Shown here: piece after piece, positions 32,561 through 42,814 of the stretch
Position numbering within the stretch: position 1 is the first letter of the stretch
Layout: each line of letters begins with the position of its first letter
NCBI RefSeq assembly: GCF_945859705.1
Contig: NC_079134.1
Location: forward strand, 85,516,973 to 85,580,972
DNA length: 64,000 bases
DNA from: Episyrphus balteatus
Lineage: Eukaryota > Arthropoda > Insecta > Diptera > Syrphidae
Reading direction: 5' to 3'
Notes under the pieces: model-generated
Database searches by the model: none
Told to the model about the DNA's origin: nothing
What the model saw: only the letters and a program-made list of their open reading frames with translations
Program-made: the position numbers and the translations under genes

Positions 32561-33969
32561 GGGGGGGTTTCCATAGCATTTTAATGGAAGATGGTTGACT
32601 AATTGTTGTATTACTTTTGCAGTTTATAAGATAATCTTTTGAAACGTACTTTTTTGAAAAGGTAATAAACGTACGAATATTTTTGCATCATTTAAATTTT
32701 AGAAACATTTCTTGTGCGATTTTTATATGGGTCGAAAATGATTTTTTTCCTGCAAATTTAGATTGAATCAGAATTGTGGTTGGGGCACCGTTGTTTATAA
32801 ACTTTTTATTTTTTTTTTTGTTTTATAATGATCAAATGTGTTTTCATGCAATACGTGAAACAGATTTTTTTTTTTTTTATTAGAAAAAAAGCTTCGTTAA
32901 TTTGTTGTAATTTCATGTTTTTTTACTCACTGTTCTCAGAATAACTTTACCGTTTATTAGTGTTTTTAGATGAAACACAAAGAAAACATTAAAGTGAAAT
33001 TAGGAGAATCCAATAAAATTTCTAAAATTTAATTTGAAGTTAGTTTGAACGGTTAATTTGAAGGAAAGGTGTCAAAATGCACTTTTTTAGCATTTTAGTC
33101 GTGGGGCAAAGCGTGATTATTTTTAAAAATGTTTTTGTATTTTTTAATGAGAAGTTAATAAAGTTGTTCATACAACCCGTTTGCCAAAAAAAAATATTTT
33201 TTTTATTTACACACTAGAAATTTGATTTTAATAAACCAATATTTGCATTCTGTTTCTGAGGAAGGGGCAGTCAAAGCATCCACAATTTATTTTTATTATT
33301 TTTTTTCATTATATTTCAAATCAGTTTCCAAAAAAAATATATATATTTTTGCTCACAGTATTTTTAATATAAATTGTTGAAAAAGTGTCTATTTTAGCTT
33401 TTTTTACTTTGAAAATTCCATTGATCACGCACACATGCAAATTTAGTTCAAAAGAATGCCACGCATAAGCTGGCGCTGATGAACTCTTTTTTTTCTGTTC
33501 TTTTCTATTTATTGAAAAAAAACTTGCTCTTGCGTTCTCATTTTCTCGTTATATTTTGTTTTTTTTTTGTGTTTACATAATACTTTTTTTTTTGTTTCCT
33601 ATTTCCTCACTCAGGCAGGCAGAAATCATTCATGAAATTATGAAGATGATGCAGAGAGTAGGTAGATAGTAGATATTTTTTGCAAGATCATTATCTTTGG
33701 TTTTCAAAAAGGGTTGTTTTGTTCTTGTTGACTCTTGGGTTTTTCCTAACAATTCATTTCGTGTTTATAATATCGCACCCGCGCTTGCGAGTTGACACTT
33801 TTGGTTTTTTTTTTTGTGTCAGCGAAATTCTTTGCATTGTGTAATATTCACATTGCTCGTGCGGGGATATAGGTAAAGGATTAGATATGTGGTATGCATT
33901 TGTTTGTGTGTAAAAATGTGTATTGACATGTGCTTGTGCACAATGATTGATTTCCATATTTAGGTTGAT
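32561..33969 (+). repeat. R repeat, copy 2
   Basis: Direct counterpart of 21885-23337, with small indels throughout (ggggtttccatagcatttta ... atttccatatttaggttgat). Same CG-rich motif in degraded form (cgcacccgcgcttgcgag at 33773). Non-coding. Confidence 0.85.
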
Positions 33970-35005
33970 AAATATGTCCTTTTGTTTTTCATTGTCTACA
34001 GAAGAAAAAAAGTAGCTAATGCCTATCTGAATTTATAAATAAAATATCAGTTTGAAAAAAATAGATCATTGTTTTTCAAAGTGTTGAGCTTGAAAATTAT
34101 TTTTGAAAACTTCCCTAAACTTTGATTACATAATTGAAAAATTAATTTCAAGGTTTAAAAAAAAGTAACTTATAAGTTATTAATGCTGCCTTATTTTTAT
34201 TTCCTAATAATGTAGGTAGGTATAAGTAATTAAAAAACAAAATCGATTCAGTTACGAACTGAGTTCATTACATTGGTGACTTTAAAAAAAATCTTTATTA
34301 AAAAGGTTTTGAAAGTAAATTGGATTGATATCGAGTCCATCCTCAAACAACATACACATAAGAACCTAAACATTCTATATATTGTAAGTAAATACATTTC
34401 CATGTCAGCCGGCACGCGCGTGTGCGAGACAAAAAATTTCTCAACGAAGAACAACTCAAAAGTGAGCAAGAACCTGAAAATCAATCCTTCTGCGCATCTA
34501 CCTACTCATATTTTTATACAAACTACACAAAGGATACTGTCAAGTATATTATATCAATGCACCCATATAACACATCCTCTACCTGCTTCTCCGCTGAACA
34601 ACTATAATTATTATTATAATGCAAAAAATTTCTCTGATACACAAAAAACTCAAATGCCATCCACAACAGCAACATGGAAACAAGTTTCTTTTTCATTTCA
34701 AAAATAAATAGGTATACACTCCAGAAATCTTTCATGAAAATATTGAATTTCAAACCAGTTTTCGTCCACAAACACCATATCCATATAAAGATCTATGTAG
34801 TATACCTACATCCATTTGCATGTCACCCCGCACGCGTGAGTGCGATGGCGATCTCACAAAGAGACAATGAATGAAAACCATAACCAACATCCTGAGAGTA
34901 AAAAACCAGAGAATTCGATGGCGAGAGAGCGAAACACATTCACTAATACACAAAATTGCTTTTACATGAGATTTGACTTTGCTGAAAAAGGGAACCCAGT
35001 CTTAA
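33970..35005. repeat. R repeat distal part with inverted segments
   Basis: 33970-34290 is the reverse of 26290-27010 minus the MITE. 34565-34670 is a diverged reverse relative of 23100-23210 (nnatgcaaaRaatttctctg and cacaaaaaac). 34873-35003 equals 26147-26275 directly. CG-rich motifs (ggcacgcgcgtgtgcgag at 34411; cgcacgcgtgagtgcgatgg at 34829) recur. The open frames here lack conserved domains. Confidence 0.7.
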
Positions 35006-35337
35006 AGTGCATATTTATTATTTTTAAGAGCATATTTTAATCACATTTTTTTCGTTTTTTAAGTGCATGAAAATCCTATCCCTATACATTACACTCTACT
35101 TTAAGGACATAATGGTCTTAATTGGTCAAACTTAACGCTAAACCACAAATAATTATATACAGATATCTCATCTTCATAGAAAAAAAGTGACATATGAAAC
35201 TGAAAATCACCACTTTGAAGAGCTTTTAAAAAAGCTCTTTTCAATACAAAATTTGAGAAATTTTAAAATGCTTTTATTTCTCTTTGGAATTTTGATTATT
35301 TATTCTCTGATTCTCTTTTACGTGGTCTTTGAGAGTG
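35006..35337. other. AT-rich spacer
   Basis: No gene or defined repeat. Contains a small agcttttaaaaaagct palindrome near 35221. Confidence 0.4.
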
Positions 35338-35713
35338 ATGTCGTTTTCTATTGACGAATCTCAGAATGAGATTTGTGAATTTGACAGCTGAAAGGGGGGG
35401 TGAAGAGGGGAAATAGTGGACAAATCTCAGATTTCATGATCTATTTGCGTCTGGAGATTCAAAAAAATGACAAAAAAATGAATCTGAGATTCAAGAATAT
35501 GATTCTGGATTTTTATCAAGATTCACGCATACAAACACACGCACTTTCACACACACTCCTCTGTTTGACATTTGTCTGAACATTTGTTGTTGTTTTATTT
35601 TTTTTATACGCACAGATTTCGCACACAATTACAAAACTAGATTTAATATTCTATTTGCAGTGGAAAATCTGAGAATTTTACACAAAAATCTCAAAAGTCA
35701 ATAGAAAACGACA
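35338..35713. repeat. MITE with ATGTCGTTTTCTATTGAC ends
   Basis: The left end atgtcgttttctattgacga and the complement of the right end (gtcaatagaaaacgacat) pair. The interior repeats tctcaga/tctgaga several times (35364, 35425, 35475, 35670). About 375 bp, non-coding. Confidence 0.7.
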
Positions 35714-35797
35714 TGAGTATCATGTGTTTTCACGGCTCTGCCTCAGACAGAGCGAGAAGATCTTTTTGTATGGATAGAAAAGAAAAAAAAAATCATG

Positions 35798-35987
35798 CTC
35801 ATCATTGTATATATATTTCTATAGTACTATCATGAAGTCGAATTTAGTATTAGTTGATGTCGCCACTTTTTTGAGGTGGCGCTCAGTGTGTTTTTTTCAT
35901 ACAAATTCTGCTTTTTCAAGTCACCACTAGAGTTCCTAAGATCGTTTTACTTCATGATAGTACTATGGAAATATATATACAATGATG
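35798..35987. repeat. Short MITE with ATAGTACTATCATGAAGT arms
   Basis: catcattgtatatatatttc-tatagtactatcatgaagt at 35798 pairs with its complement ending at about 35987, with one mismatch per about 39 bp. Between them are ggtggcgctc-type sequences. Non-coding. Confidence 0.75.
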
Positions 35988-36003
35988 CTCATAACGGTCT
36001 TGA

Positions 36004-36268
36004 CCATAAACAAAAAATACCAAGACTGGAAACTCGGCGGTCAACTGACGTTTGCCTACAAGCTGCGAGGTGTGGTGAATGTCGTGAACCTATCGTTGTG
36101 TTCGTGTTCGATGTGTGGTGAATGTCTTGAATCTATAAATGTGTGCGTTTTAACGTCATTAACCAACGTGGTGGCTTTCACATATATTCACAGACAGCAC
36201 TGTACACAAAAGGGTTTTGGGAGGAAAGACGTACGAAAGTTTCCAGTCTTGGTATTTTTTGTTTATGG
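36004..36268. mobile_element. CCATAAACAAAAAATACC MITE with 6 bp duplication
   Basis: 30 bp perfect terminal inverted repeats (ccataaacaaaaaataccaa and onward to gactggaaac) flanked by the direct repeat TCTTGA at 35998-36003 and 36269-36274. 265 bp, no coding capacity. Superfamily unclear from the six-base duplication. Confidence 0.75.
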
Positions 36269-36274
36269 TCTTGA

Positions 36275-36692
36275 CTCTTGAGTTGGAATCGTTATTTTTC
36301 TGTATCTCTGAAATTTGTTCTTGTATTCTTGTTGTTTTTGCATTGCAAAATCGCGCTTTAACTGTTTCTTTTTTAAGGCGGGATTTTTGGAAGAAAAATA
36401 GAGCTGTGTGTGTGCAGATTGATTGTGAACGTACTGAAAAATAAAAACCTGAGCAATAAATGCATTTTTTTCTCTAATGTTTTTTTCATAAGTTAGGTTC
36501 AGGTTGAGATGAGGAATAAAAATATGAGGTGATCTGTGGTGTTGCAATATTGTTTGGCAATTAAAAAAATGGAAAGGCAAACAGAAAATCGTCGTATTTG
36601 AAGTATAAGGGCACAAAAGCAAATAGTACTCAGATACGATTACAACTCAAGACCGTTGTGCACATTATGTGTTTTTTTTTCTGTCCATAGAA
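36275..36692. other. Spacer, no gene
   Basis: Includes ttcataagttaggttcaggt near 36486, similar to ttcataggataggttagggt at 38991 on the far side of the palindrome. The open frames have no recognisable domain. Confidence 0.4.
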
Positions 36693-36694
36693 TA

Positions 36695-38571
36695 GTCCAG
36701 TAATTTTAGGTTTTATCTGCGGAAAAATTCCTACTGGGCTGAATTTTGGTATACAGCTTAATGACGGCTTTGTTATGAAGATGTGAAAAATCGATATTGA
36801 TATCGTGTCCGCGTTAAGAGTTATAGGGGTCAAAAGGTCACAAAAACTGGTTTTTCACGATTTTCAGCAAAACGGTAAGTCTTATCAAAAAATTTTCAAT
36901 GCAAGAATTGTAGACCAGATTATTATATATAAAAAGTGTCATGACACTTTTTTTCCTTAGACCCACCGTTTCTTAGGTATAACGATTCAAAAAGTTGAAG
37001 TTTAGTTGTAATCGTCATAATCCTATTCCTGAAAAAAAAAAACTCCTAACTTTAAAGTTCCTGAAATTTCATTATTTTTTTAGCTTGAATTTCGTTCCTC
37101 AACTGTTAAGAATATGGGGAAACAAAAAAAAATGGAAATTATCGCCATTTTTCCGATTGGGGCCCTTCTCCCGAAACCATTTCCCTGGGAATTTTTGTTT
37201 AGAATATGTCTGAAAATATACAGGGTGTGCAATAGAGAATGGACAACCCTAAAACGGCTTATAGCTACACTTATGATTGTTCTAAAAACAGATAGAAAAA
37301 AGTTCTATCGCAACCAGTTCATAAAATATGGACTTTTTTTCGTTCAGTGTATTTTAAATTTTATCATCTTATGTTTTCGTTCACTACAACCACGAATGAA
37401 TGAATTTTATTTATTTCTTTTTTTTATAATTTTCTACAATAATTGGATGAGTACATAAACACTTTAAAAATTTCATAGCTATTGCACATTTTCGTAAAAA
37501 AAAATTTGAAATCTGTTTTTTGATGCAAAATGTAAAAAAAGTATTTTATGAAAAATTTTAAACACCTGTGGTATAAAATAAATCTATAGAAACCTAGGTG
37601 GCCATCTTTCTTAAAAATATTCTCCTTATACCAAAATATTTTTAAGAAAGTTGGCCACCTAGGTTTCTATAGATTTATTTTATACCACAGGTGTTTAAAA
37701 TTTTTCATAAAATACTTTTTTTACATTTTGCATCAAAAAACAGATTTCAAATTTTTTTTTACGAAAATGTGCAATAGCTATGAAATTTTTAAAGTGTTTA
37801 TGTACTCATCCAATTATTGTAGAAAATTATAAAAAAAAGAAATAAATAAAATTCATTCATTCGTGGTTGTAGTGAACGAAAACATAAGATGATAAAATTT
37901 AAAATACACTGAACGAAAAAAAGTCCATATTTTATGAACTGGTTGCGATAGAACTTTTTTCTATCTGTTTTTAGAACAATCATAAGTGTAGCTATAAGCC
38001 GTTTTAGGGTTGTCCATTCTCTATTGCACACCCTGTATATTTTCAGACATATTCTAAACAAAAATTCCCAGGGAAATGGTTTCGGGAGAAGGGCCCCAAT
38101 CGGAAAAATGGCGATAATTTCCATTTTTTTTTGTTTCCCCATATTCTTAACAGTTGAGGAACGAAATTCAAGCTAAAAAAATAATGAAATTTCAGGAACT
38201 TTAAAGTTAGGAGTTTTTTTTTTTCAGGAATAGGATTATGACGATTACAACTAAACTTCAACTTTTTGAATCGTTATACCTAAGAAACGGTGGGTCTAAG
38301 GAAAAAAAGTGTCATGACACTTTTTATATATAATAATCTGGTCTACAATTCTTGCATTGAAAATTTTTTGATAAGACTTACCGTTTTGCTGAAAATCGTG
38401 AAAAACCAGTTTTTGTGACCTTTTGACCCCTATAACTCTTAACGCGGACACGATATCAATGTCGATTTTTCACATCTTCATAACAAAGCCGTCATTAAGC
38501 TGTATACCAAAATTCAGCCCAGTAGGAATTTTTCCGCAGATTGGGCTTAAAAATGACTAAAATTACTGGGC
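36695..38571. mobile_element. 1.88 kb near-perfect palindrome
   Basis: Left arm 36695-37620 and right arm about 37634-38571 with only about 13 bp at the centre. The two 114-codon and two 72-codon frames on opposite strands are identical in translation, so the arms are almost base-identical. Outer tips TA|gyccagtaattttag carry TA on both sides (36693-36694, 38572-38573). A second pair of tips (CAGGGTGTGCAATAG, TA-flanked) lies symmetrically inside at 37221 and 38035. No transposase. Confidence 0.9.
37221..38035. mobile_element. CAGGGTGTGCAATAG foldback core inside palindrome
   Basis: 815 bp with ends cagggtgtgcaatagagaat and complement, TA on each side (37219-37220, 38036-38037). Same CAGGGTG tip as 5259-6288, 9245-9647 and 40307-40758. 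It forms the inner half of the larger palindrome and is centred exactly on its axis. Confidence 0.85.
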
Positions 38572-38573
38572 TA

Positions 38574-40304
38574 AGAAGTAGACCTTGTAGCTCGAGTATC
38601 GAGTCTTCCTGGCGCACGTTTTTTGTTTCTTTCTATCAAAAGAATATACGGTTGACGCTGGTCAGTCTGCCTCAACGAGAACGATTCATTAAAAAAACAA
38701 CACAAAAAACTTACTCAGTAGTTCAGTACCTACTCACAAAAGATCTATCAGAAGAGAAAGAAAGAATAAGGAATATGTACTAGTATCTACATACATATTT
38801 GGGTTGGTTTTTTGTTTTTGTTTGTTTGTTTTTTTTGCAATCTAGTTTTGTTTTTGTTTCCTTGGATGGCGCGATTGAGTAATTGTGTGTAGGTATGCAA
38901 AAGGATTGTGAATGCATTTTAAGAAAATAGGTAGGTATACCTAGTACTACCTACCTGATCAATGAATGAAATTTTGTTCTTTAATATTTTTTCATAGGAT
39001 AGGTTAGGGTTAGGAATATACAAATGAGATCTGGTTTTGGGATATTTTTTGGAAATCAAGGAAAAAAGAATGCATGCACAGTTTTATTTGTTTGCGCATT
39101 GATTTGGTTTGTGTTTTTTTTGTCTTGTTGAACTGGGGTGTGAAATCATGTATCTAATTAGGTAGGTGAAACAGGTCGGACTGGGGCAAAAAGGCCCGGG
39201 TGGCAAAATGAAAAAGAGACACCGCTGCATACAAAAAAAATTACAATACTACAAACATTTCTCGAAGAAGAAAAGAGATATTTAAGAGATTTAACGGATT
39301 TAGAAAGACAAGATTTAGTTCTTTTAGAAACCTTTACAAATTTATTTATAACAAATAAACAAATGCTAAGAAATAACCTCGAAAACTGATAAAAAGCGGC
39401 ATTTTCGATATTCTAACGGGATTATCTCAAAAACGTGATGTGATAAAATTTTTTTGACTTCGGATTCGAGCTCAGCACCCAAAAAACCTATAGAAAAGTA
39501 TATCTTGGTGTCTGTCACAAGAACCTTGTAAATTCCTCCTTTATTTAGTTCTTTTATTTTTCATGTTTTGTAGATAAACGAAAGGAATTACACATTCTAT
39601 TTTTATTGTTGTTTCGTTTGTGTAGAGTTAAGAAAATTACCTACTAATTTAACAATAAAATTATTTAGTGGAGTAACTGTAGCTAAAAAATGTTGTAAAG
39701 GGCGGAAACAGATCCGATATTCATGATCTTTTCTTCCAAACGTCGGTAATTTAAAAATACTCTTATCTCTATGAAAAATTGCTTGAAAAATTGCACTGCT
39801 TCCGTTTTGCTTTTAAAATTTAAATTACTTAAGACTTCAATTTATGTTTTGTTGGTTTTTTTCAAAAAAAAAAAAAATTCCTAAATGATATGAAAAGATT
39901 GCCTGAGTTATTTGAAGACATTATTTAAGCCGCAGAAGCAATTTTCTAACAAATTGACAAATTTCAAAATCAAGTATACGGAAACTGAAAGCAGTGTATT
40001 TGAGAAACTGGTCCCCAAACTCAGAATTTTGAACTTATCTTTCATTTCTTTTAATATTTAGTAGGTATAGAAGAACGGTCACGTAGTGAGCAATTACAGT
40101 GAAATTTAAACCCATAAAATTATGAAAATTATTATTAGATACCTAAACCATAAAAAATGATTTAGTTACTTCGCTAATCAATTTAATTCAGATGATAATT
40201 TATTACATAACATTAATTGATTCAGCATCAGCTACTAAGTACATTAATCGACAGTATTTTTTTCGCGCAATATTCTTATATTATATGCATACAAGAGTGA
40301 TTTA
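38574..40304. other. AT-rich DNA with a one-sided foldback relic
   Basis: No gene. 39395-39535 resembles one arm of the element at 25211-25873. Repeated ggtaggta tracts near 38890-38955 and 39160. Small frames are not conserved. Confidence 0.45.
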
Positions 40305-40306
40305 TA

Positions 40307-40758
40307 CAGGGTGATATAGGAGTAATGTGCCAAAAAGCTAGAGCGTGTAGGTTAGGTCGAGACAAGAAAAACATCGTATGGGAGGGAGGGTCTGTTCCCC
40401 TTCGTTTAGCGGGGAGGGGCAATTTAAAAAAAAATTGACTTATTTTTGAAAAAAAATTATTAAAAATCAAAGGTTATACTAATAATAACGTGTTACACCT
40501 TTTTGTAAAGCCAAAACCCTAGTTTTTTACAAATATTTTAAACAAAGCCATTTTATGGCACAGTTTTTGAAAAATTAATTTTTAAAATAAAAAATCGCTT
40601 TCTAAAAAATGTTTGTAAAAGACTAGGGTTTTGGCTTTTCAAAAATGTGTAACACGTTATTGTGTTACACCCCCCCCCCCCTCCCATACGATTTTTTTCT
40701 TGTCTCGACCTAACCTACACGCTCTAGCTTTTTGGCACATTATTCCTGAATCACCCTG
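40307..40758. mobile_element. CAGGGTGATATAGG foldback element, 452 bp
   Basis: Ends cagggtgatataggagtaat and complement of attattcctgaatcaccctg, TA-flanked. The arms include gccaaaaagctagagcgtgt and gtaggttaggtcgagacaag. A second internal hairpin (aacgtgttacacctttttg...) is present. The left arm carries the family A G/C block, the right arm a run of about 13 C (40670-40682). Confidence 0.85.
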
Positions 40759-42350
40759 TATAATTGAATATGAATAAAAAAAAAGTTTCAAAAAAATTCA
40801 AAAATTTTGGAGAAACGCGACCTTTTCTATAAAAGGTTTAAAAGGTCCTAAAGCAAATTTTCCCTCTACGGAATCACTCTTAGTTACCAATTTTCAAGTA
40901 GGAAAATCGCTACAGATCGAGATAGATCGCTTTTTGTTATCTCGAGTTCGATTTTTTTTACGAATTCTTAACTTTTCCGTAAATCGTAAACCGCAAGTAA
41001 AAAAATAAAAGAATATTTTTTGAAAAAAAAAAAATTTATTGAAAAAAAAAAAACGTTTATTGCAACTGAAAAAAATTGCATCAATACAAAAAATTGTATG
41101 AGGTACAACAGAAAAATATTTTCATTGAAAAAATAATTATTGCAATTAAAATTGTAAGAAGTTCGACGAATATTAAAAATGAACTATTTATTGCCCACAC
41201 CCCCACACTTTGCATTGATTTGTTTTTTCTATGGAGAATTTTATGGCAAAAGGTACAATTAATAAGGCAAAATATTGTTTTTGTCAATAAAGATGGTGCA
41301 ATGGCATTTTTTAATGCGAAACAATATCAAGTTGCAGTAAATATTTGTTTTAAAAAAGATTTTTTTACAACCCTGCTTTTTTTTCTTTGCTTCCATCAAA
41401 AAAATAAAGTTCATCTAAGAACTTGCTAACCTACCTATCCATCTACCAAAATTTTCACAGATTTAAGCGACGCATACACACCGGAGCGAACACACAAGTA
41501 TCTTGTCTATGGGCCGGCCGCCTTATGCACGCAGACGTCATGTCGCCCAACGACATCGGCTTAATGTATAAGCAGATACGCACACTATGCTCATGTTCAT
41601 ATTTCACCAACACTCTGCACCTCATATGTATGTCTATATGTCTACACACAATTGAACAATCTGATCGGTGCCCAGTGCCCATGAAATCTCAAAATCAGCC
41701 GACACTCTCTTATAAAATATTTTCAATTACAAACAGTTTATGTACATATCGTCGGCGTAAAGCAAAATTGTTCTTAGTCCTTAAGGAATCCTATGTACTT
41801 AGAACAATTTTGCTTTAAGCCGACGATATATACCTATTTGAAATATTTCACAGCAGCTGATTGCTTAGAAAGTCAAAGACGAATTGAAATCACGTCTATC
41901 TACCCACTTTTTTTATTTTCGCGGGAGAGTGAGTAAGGTCATGGTCGTAAGAGATCCTTTTTATTGTTCTCTTTTTAAATTAAAAAAAAAGCTTTTTTGT
42001 CGGCTGAAAAATTCTCTTCTCCTTTTTGATTCCAATTTAAAAAGCTCTTGTCGGCTGAAACGTGTCGGCTGGAAAAAATTTTGATGACAATTTTTTTCTA
42101 TGGGATGCGATATCTGTATATAATTGTCTGTGGCTAAACCCTAAACAAAAGCAAACGAATCACACAAGGTTTTTGTTTGGTTGTTCTAAGAACTCTTTGG
42201 AACTGTTCGATTCGAAATGCAAAACGAACGAACTTTAATATTTTTAATTCAAATAGCACATTTTCAAGTTTATGCCTACTATCAAAGCTTTTGTAAAAAA
42301 ATGACGGTTAGACCCTTATACATCTCCTGATGATATAATTTCCCATTTAG
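40759..42350. other. AT-rich DNA, no gene, one sharp hairpin
   Basis: The frame 41076-41429 is A/T-driven and has no family motif. 41440-41700 is more balanced in base composition but not recognisable as coding. cttttttgtcggctgaaa-like units repeat near 41990-42070. 42206-42300 is the reverse of 7075-7165. Confidence 0.4.
41746..41831. repeat. Short hairpin, 33 bp arms
   Basis: atatcgtcggcgtaaagcaa plus aattgttcttagt pairs with its complement after an 18-base loop, with two mismatches. Could be a very short MITE; a miRNA-like precursor is possible in shape only. Confidence 0.65.
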
Positions 42351-42588
42351 AGCGGAATTCAGAGTCGTCACTCAAGTAAAAATTTTACTCAAGTGAACAT
42401 TTGCTCTTGTGTTTGGCCCACTTCAGCTACTTGTTACGTTAAGAAAACTTAAAGGTTTCTTTATTTTTAGTTTATGAATTCCAACTGAGGAAATTTTGAA
42501 GTAAATGCTTGAGCAAACACTCAGAAAATTCATCTCAGACTTGTGCTTGAGAAAAAATTTTACTTGAGTGAAGACTCTGAATTCTCTT
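42351..42588. repeat. MITE with GAATTCAGAGTC ends
   Basis: The left end ggaattcagagtcgtcactc-aagtaaaa and the complement of the right end (gagaattcagagtcttcact) match. Inside, tgctcaagca/tgcttgagc repeats occur. 238 bp, non-coding. Confidence 0.7.
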
Positions 42589-42814
42589 AGTTTCTTGTAA
42601 AAGCATTTCTTCAACAACATCTATTAAGTGCACAAAAATTAGTAAGCCCAATAGTTTTATTTCATCATTTAAAATTGTAACAAACACAACTTGTTTTGAT
42701 TCCATTTGCAACATTCATAATTGGCCCCTAGAAACCTTAGTTAAAGAGTTCTCCATCACAAAAAACCCCCTGTATCTAAACTACCTTCGACAAAAAACTC
42801 ATCAGGATTGCCCT

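Noticed and set aside
37114..37458. 114-codon frame repeated identically at 37798-38142
   Set aside because: The identity comes from the two arms of one palindrome, not from protein conservation; no domain is recognisable.
41076..41429. 117-codon + frame near 41.1 kb as a gene
   Set aside because: A/T-biased composition, overlapping minus frame of similar quality, no recognisable motif and no repeat partner to show conservation.
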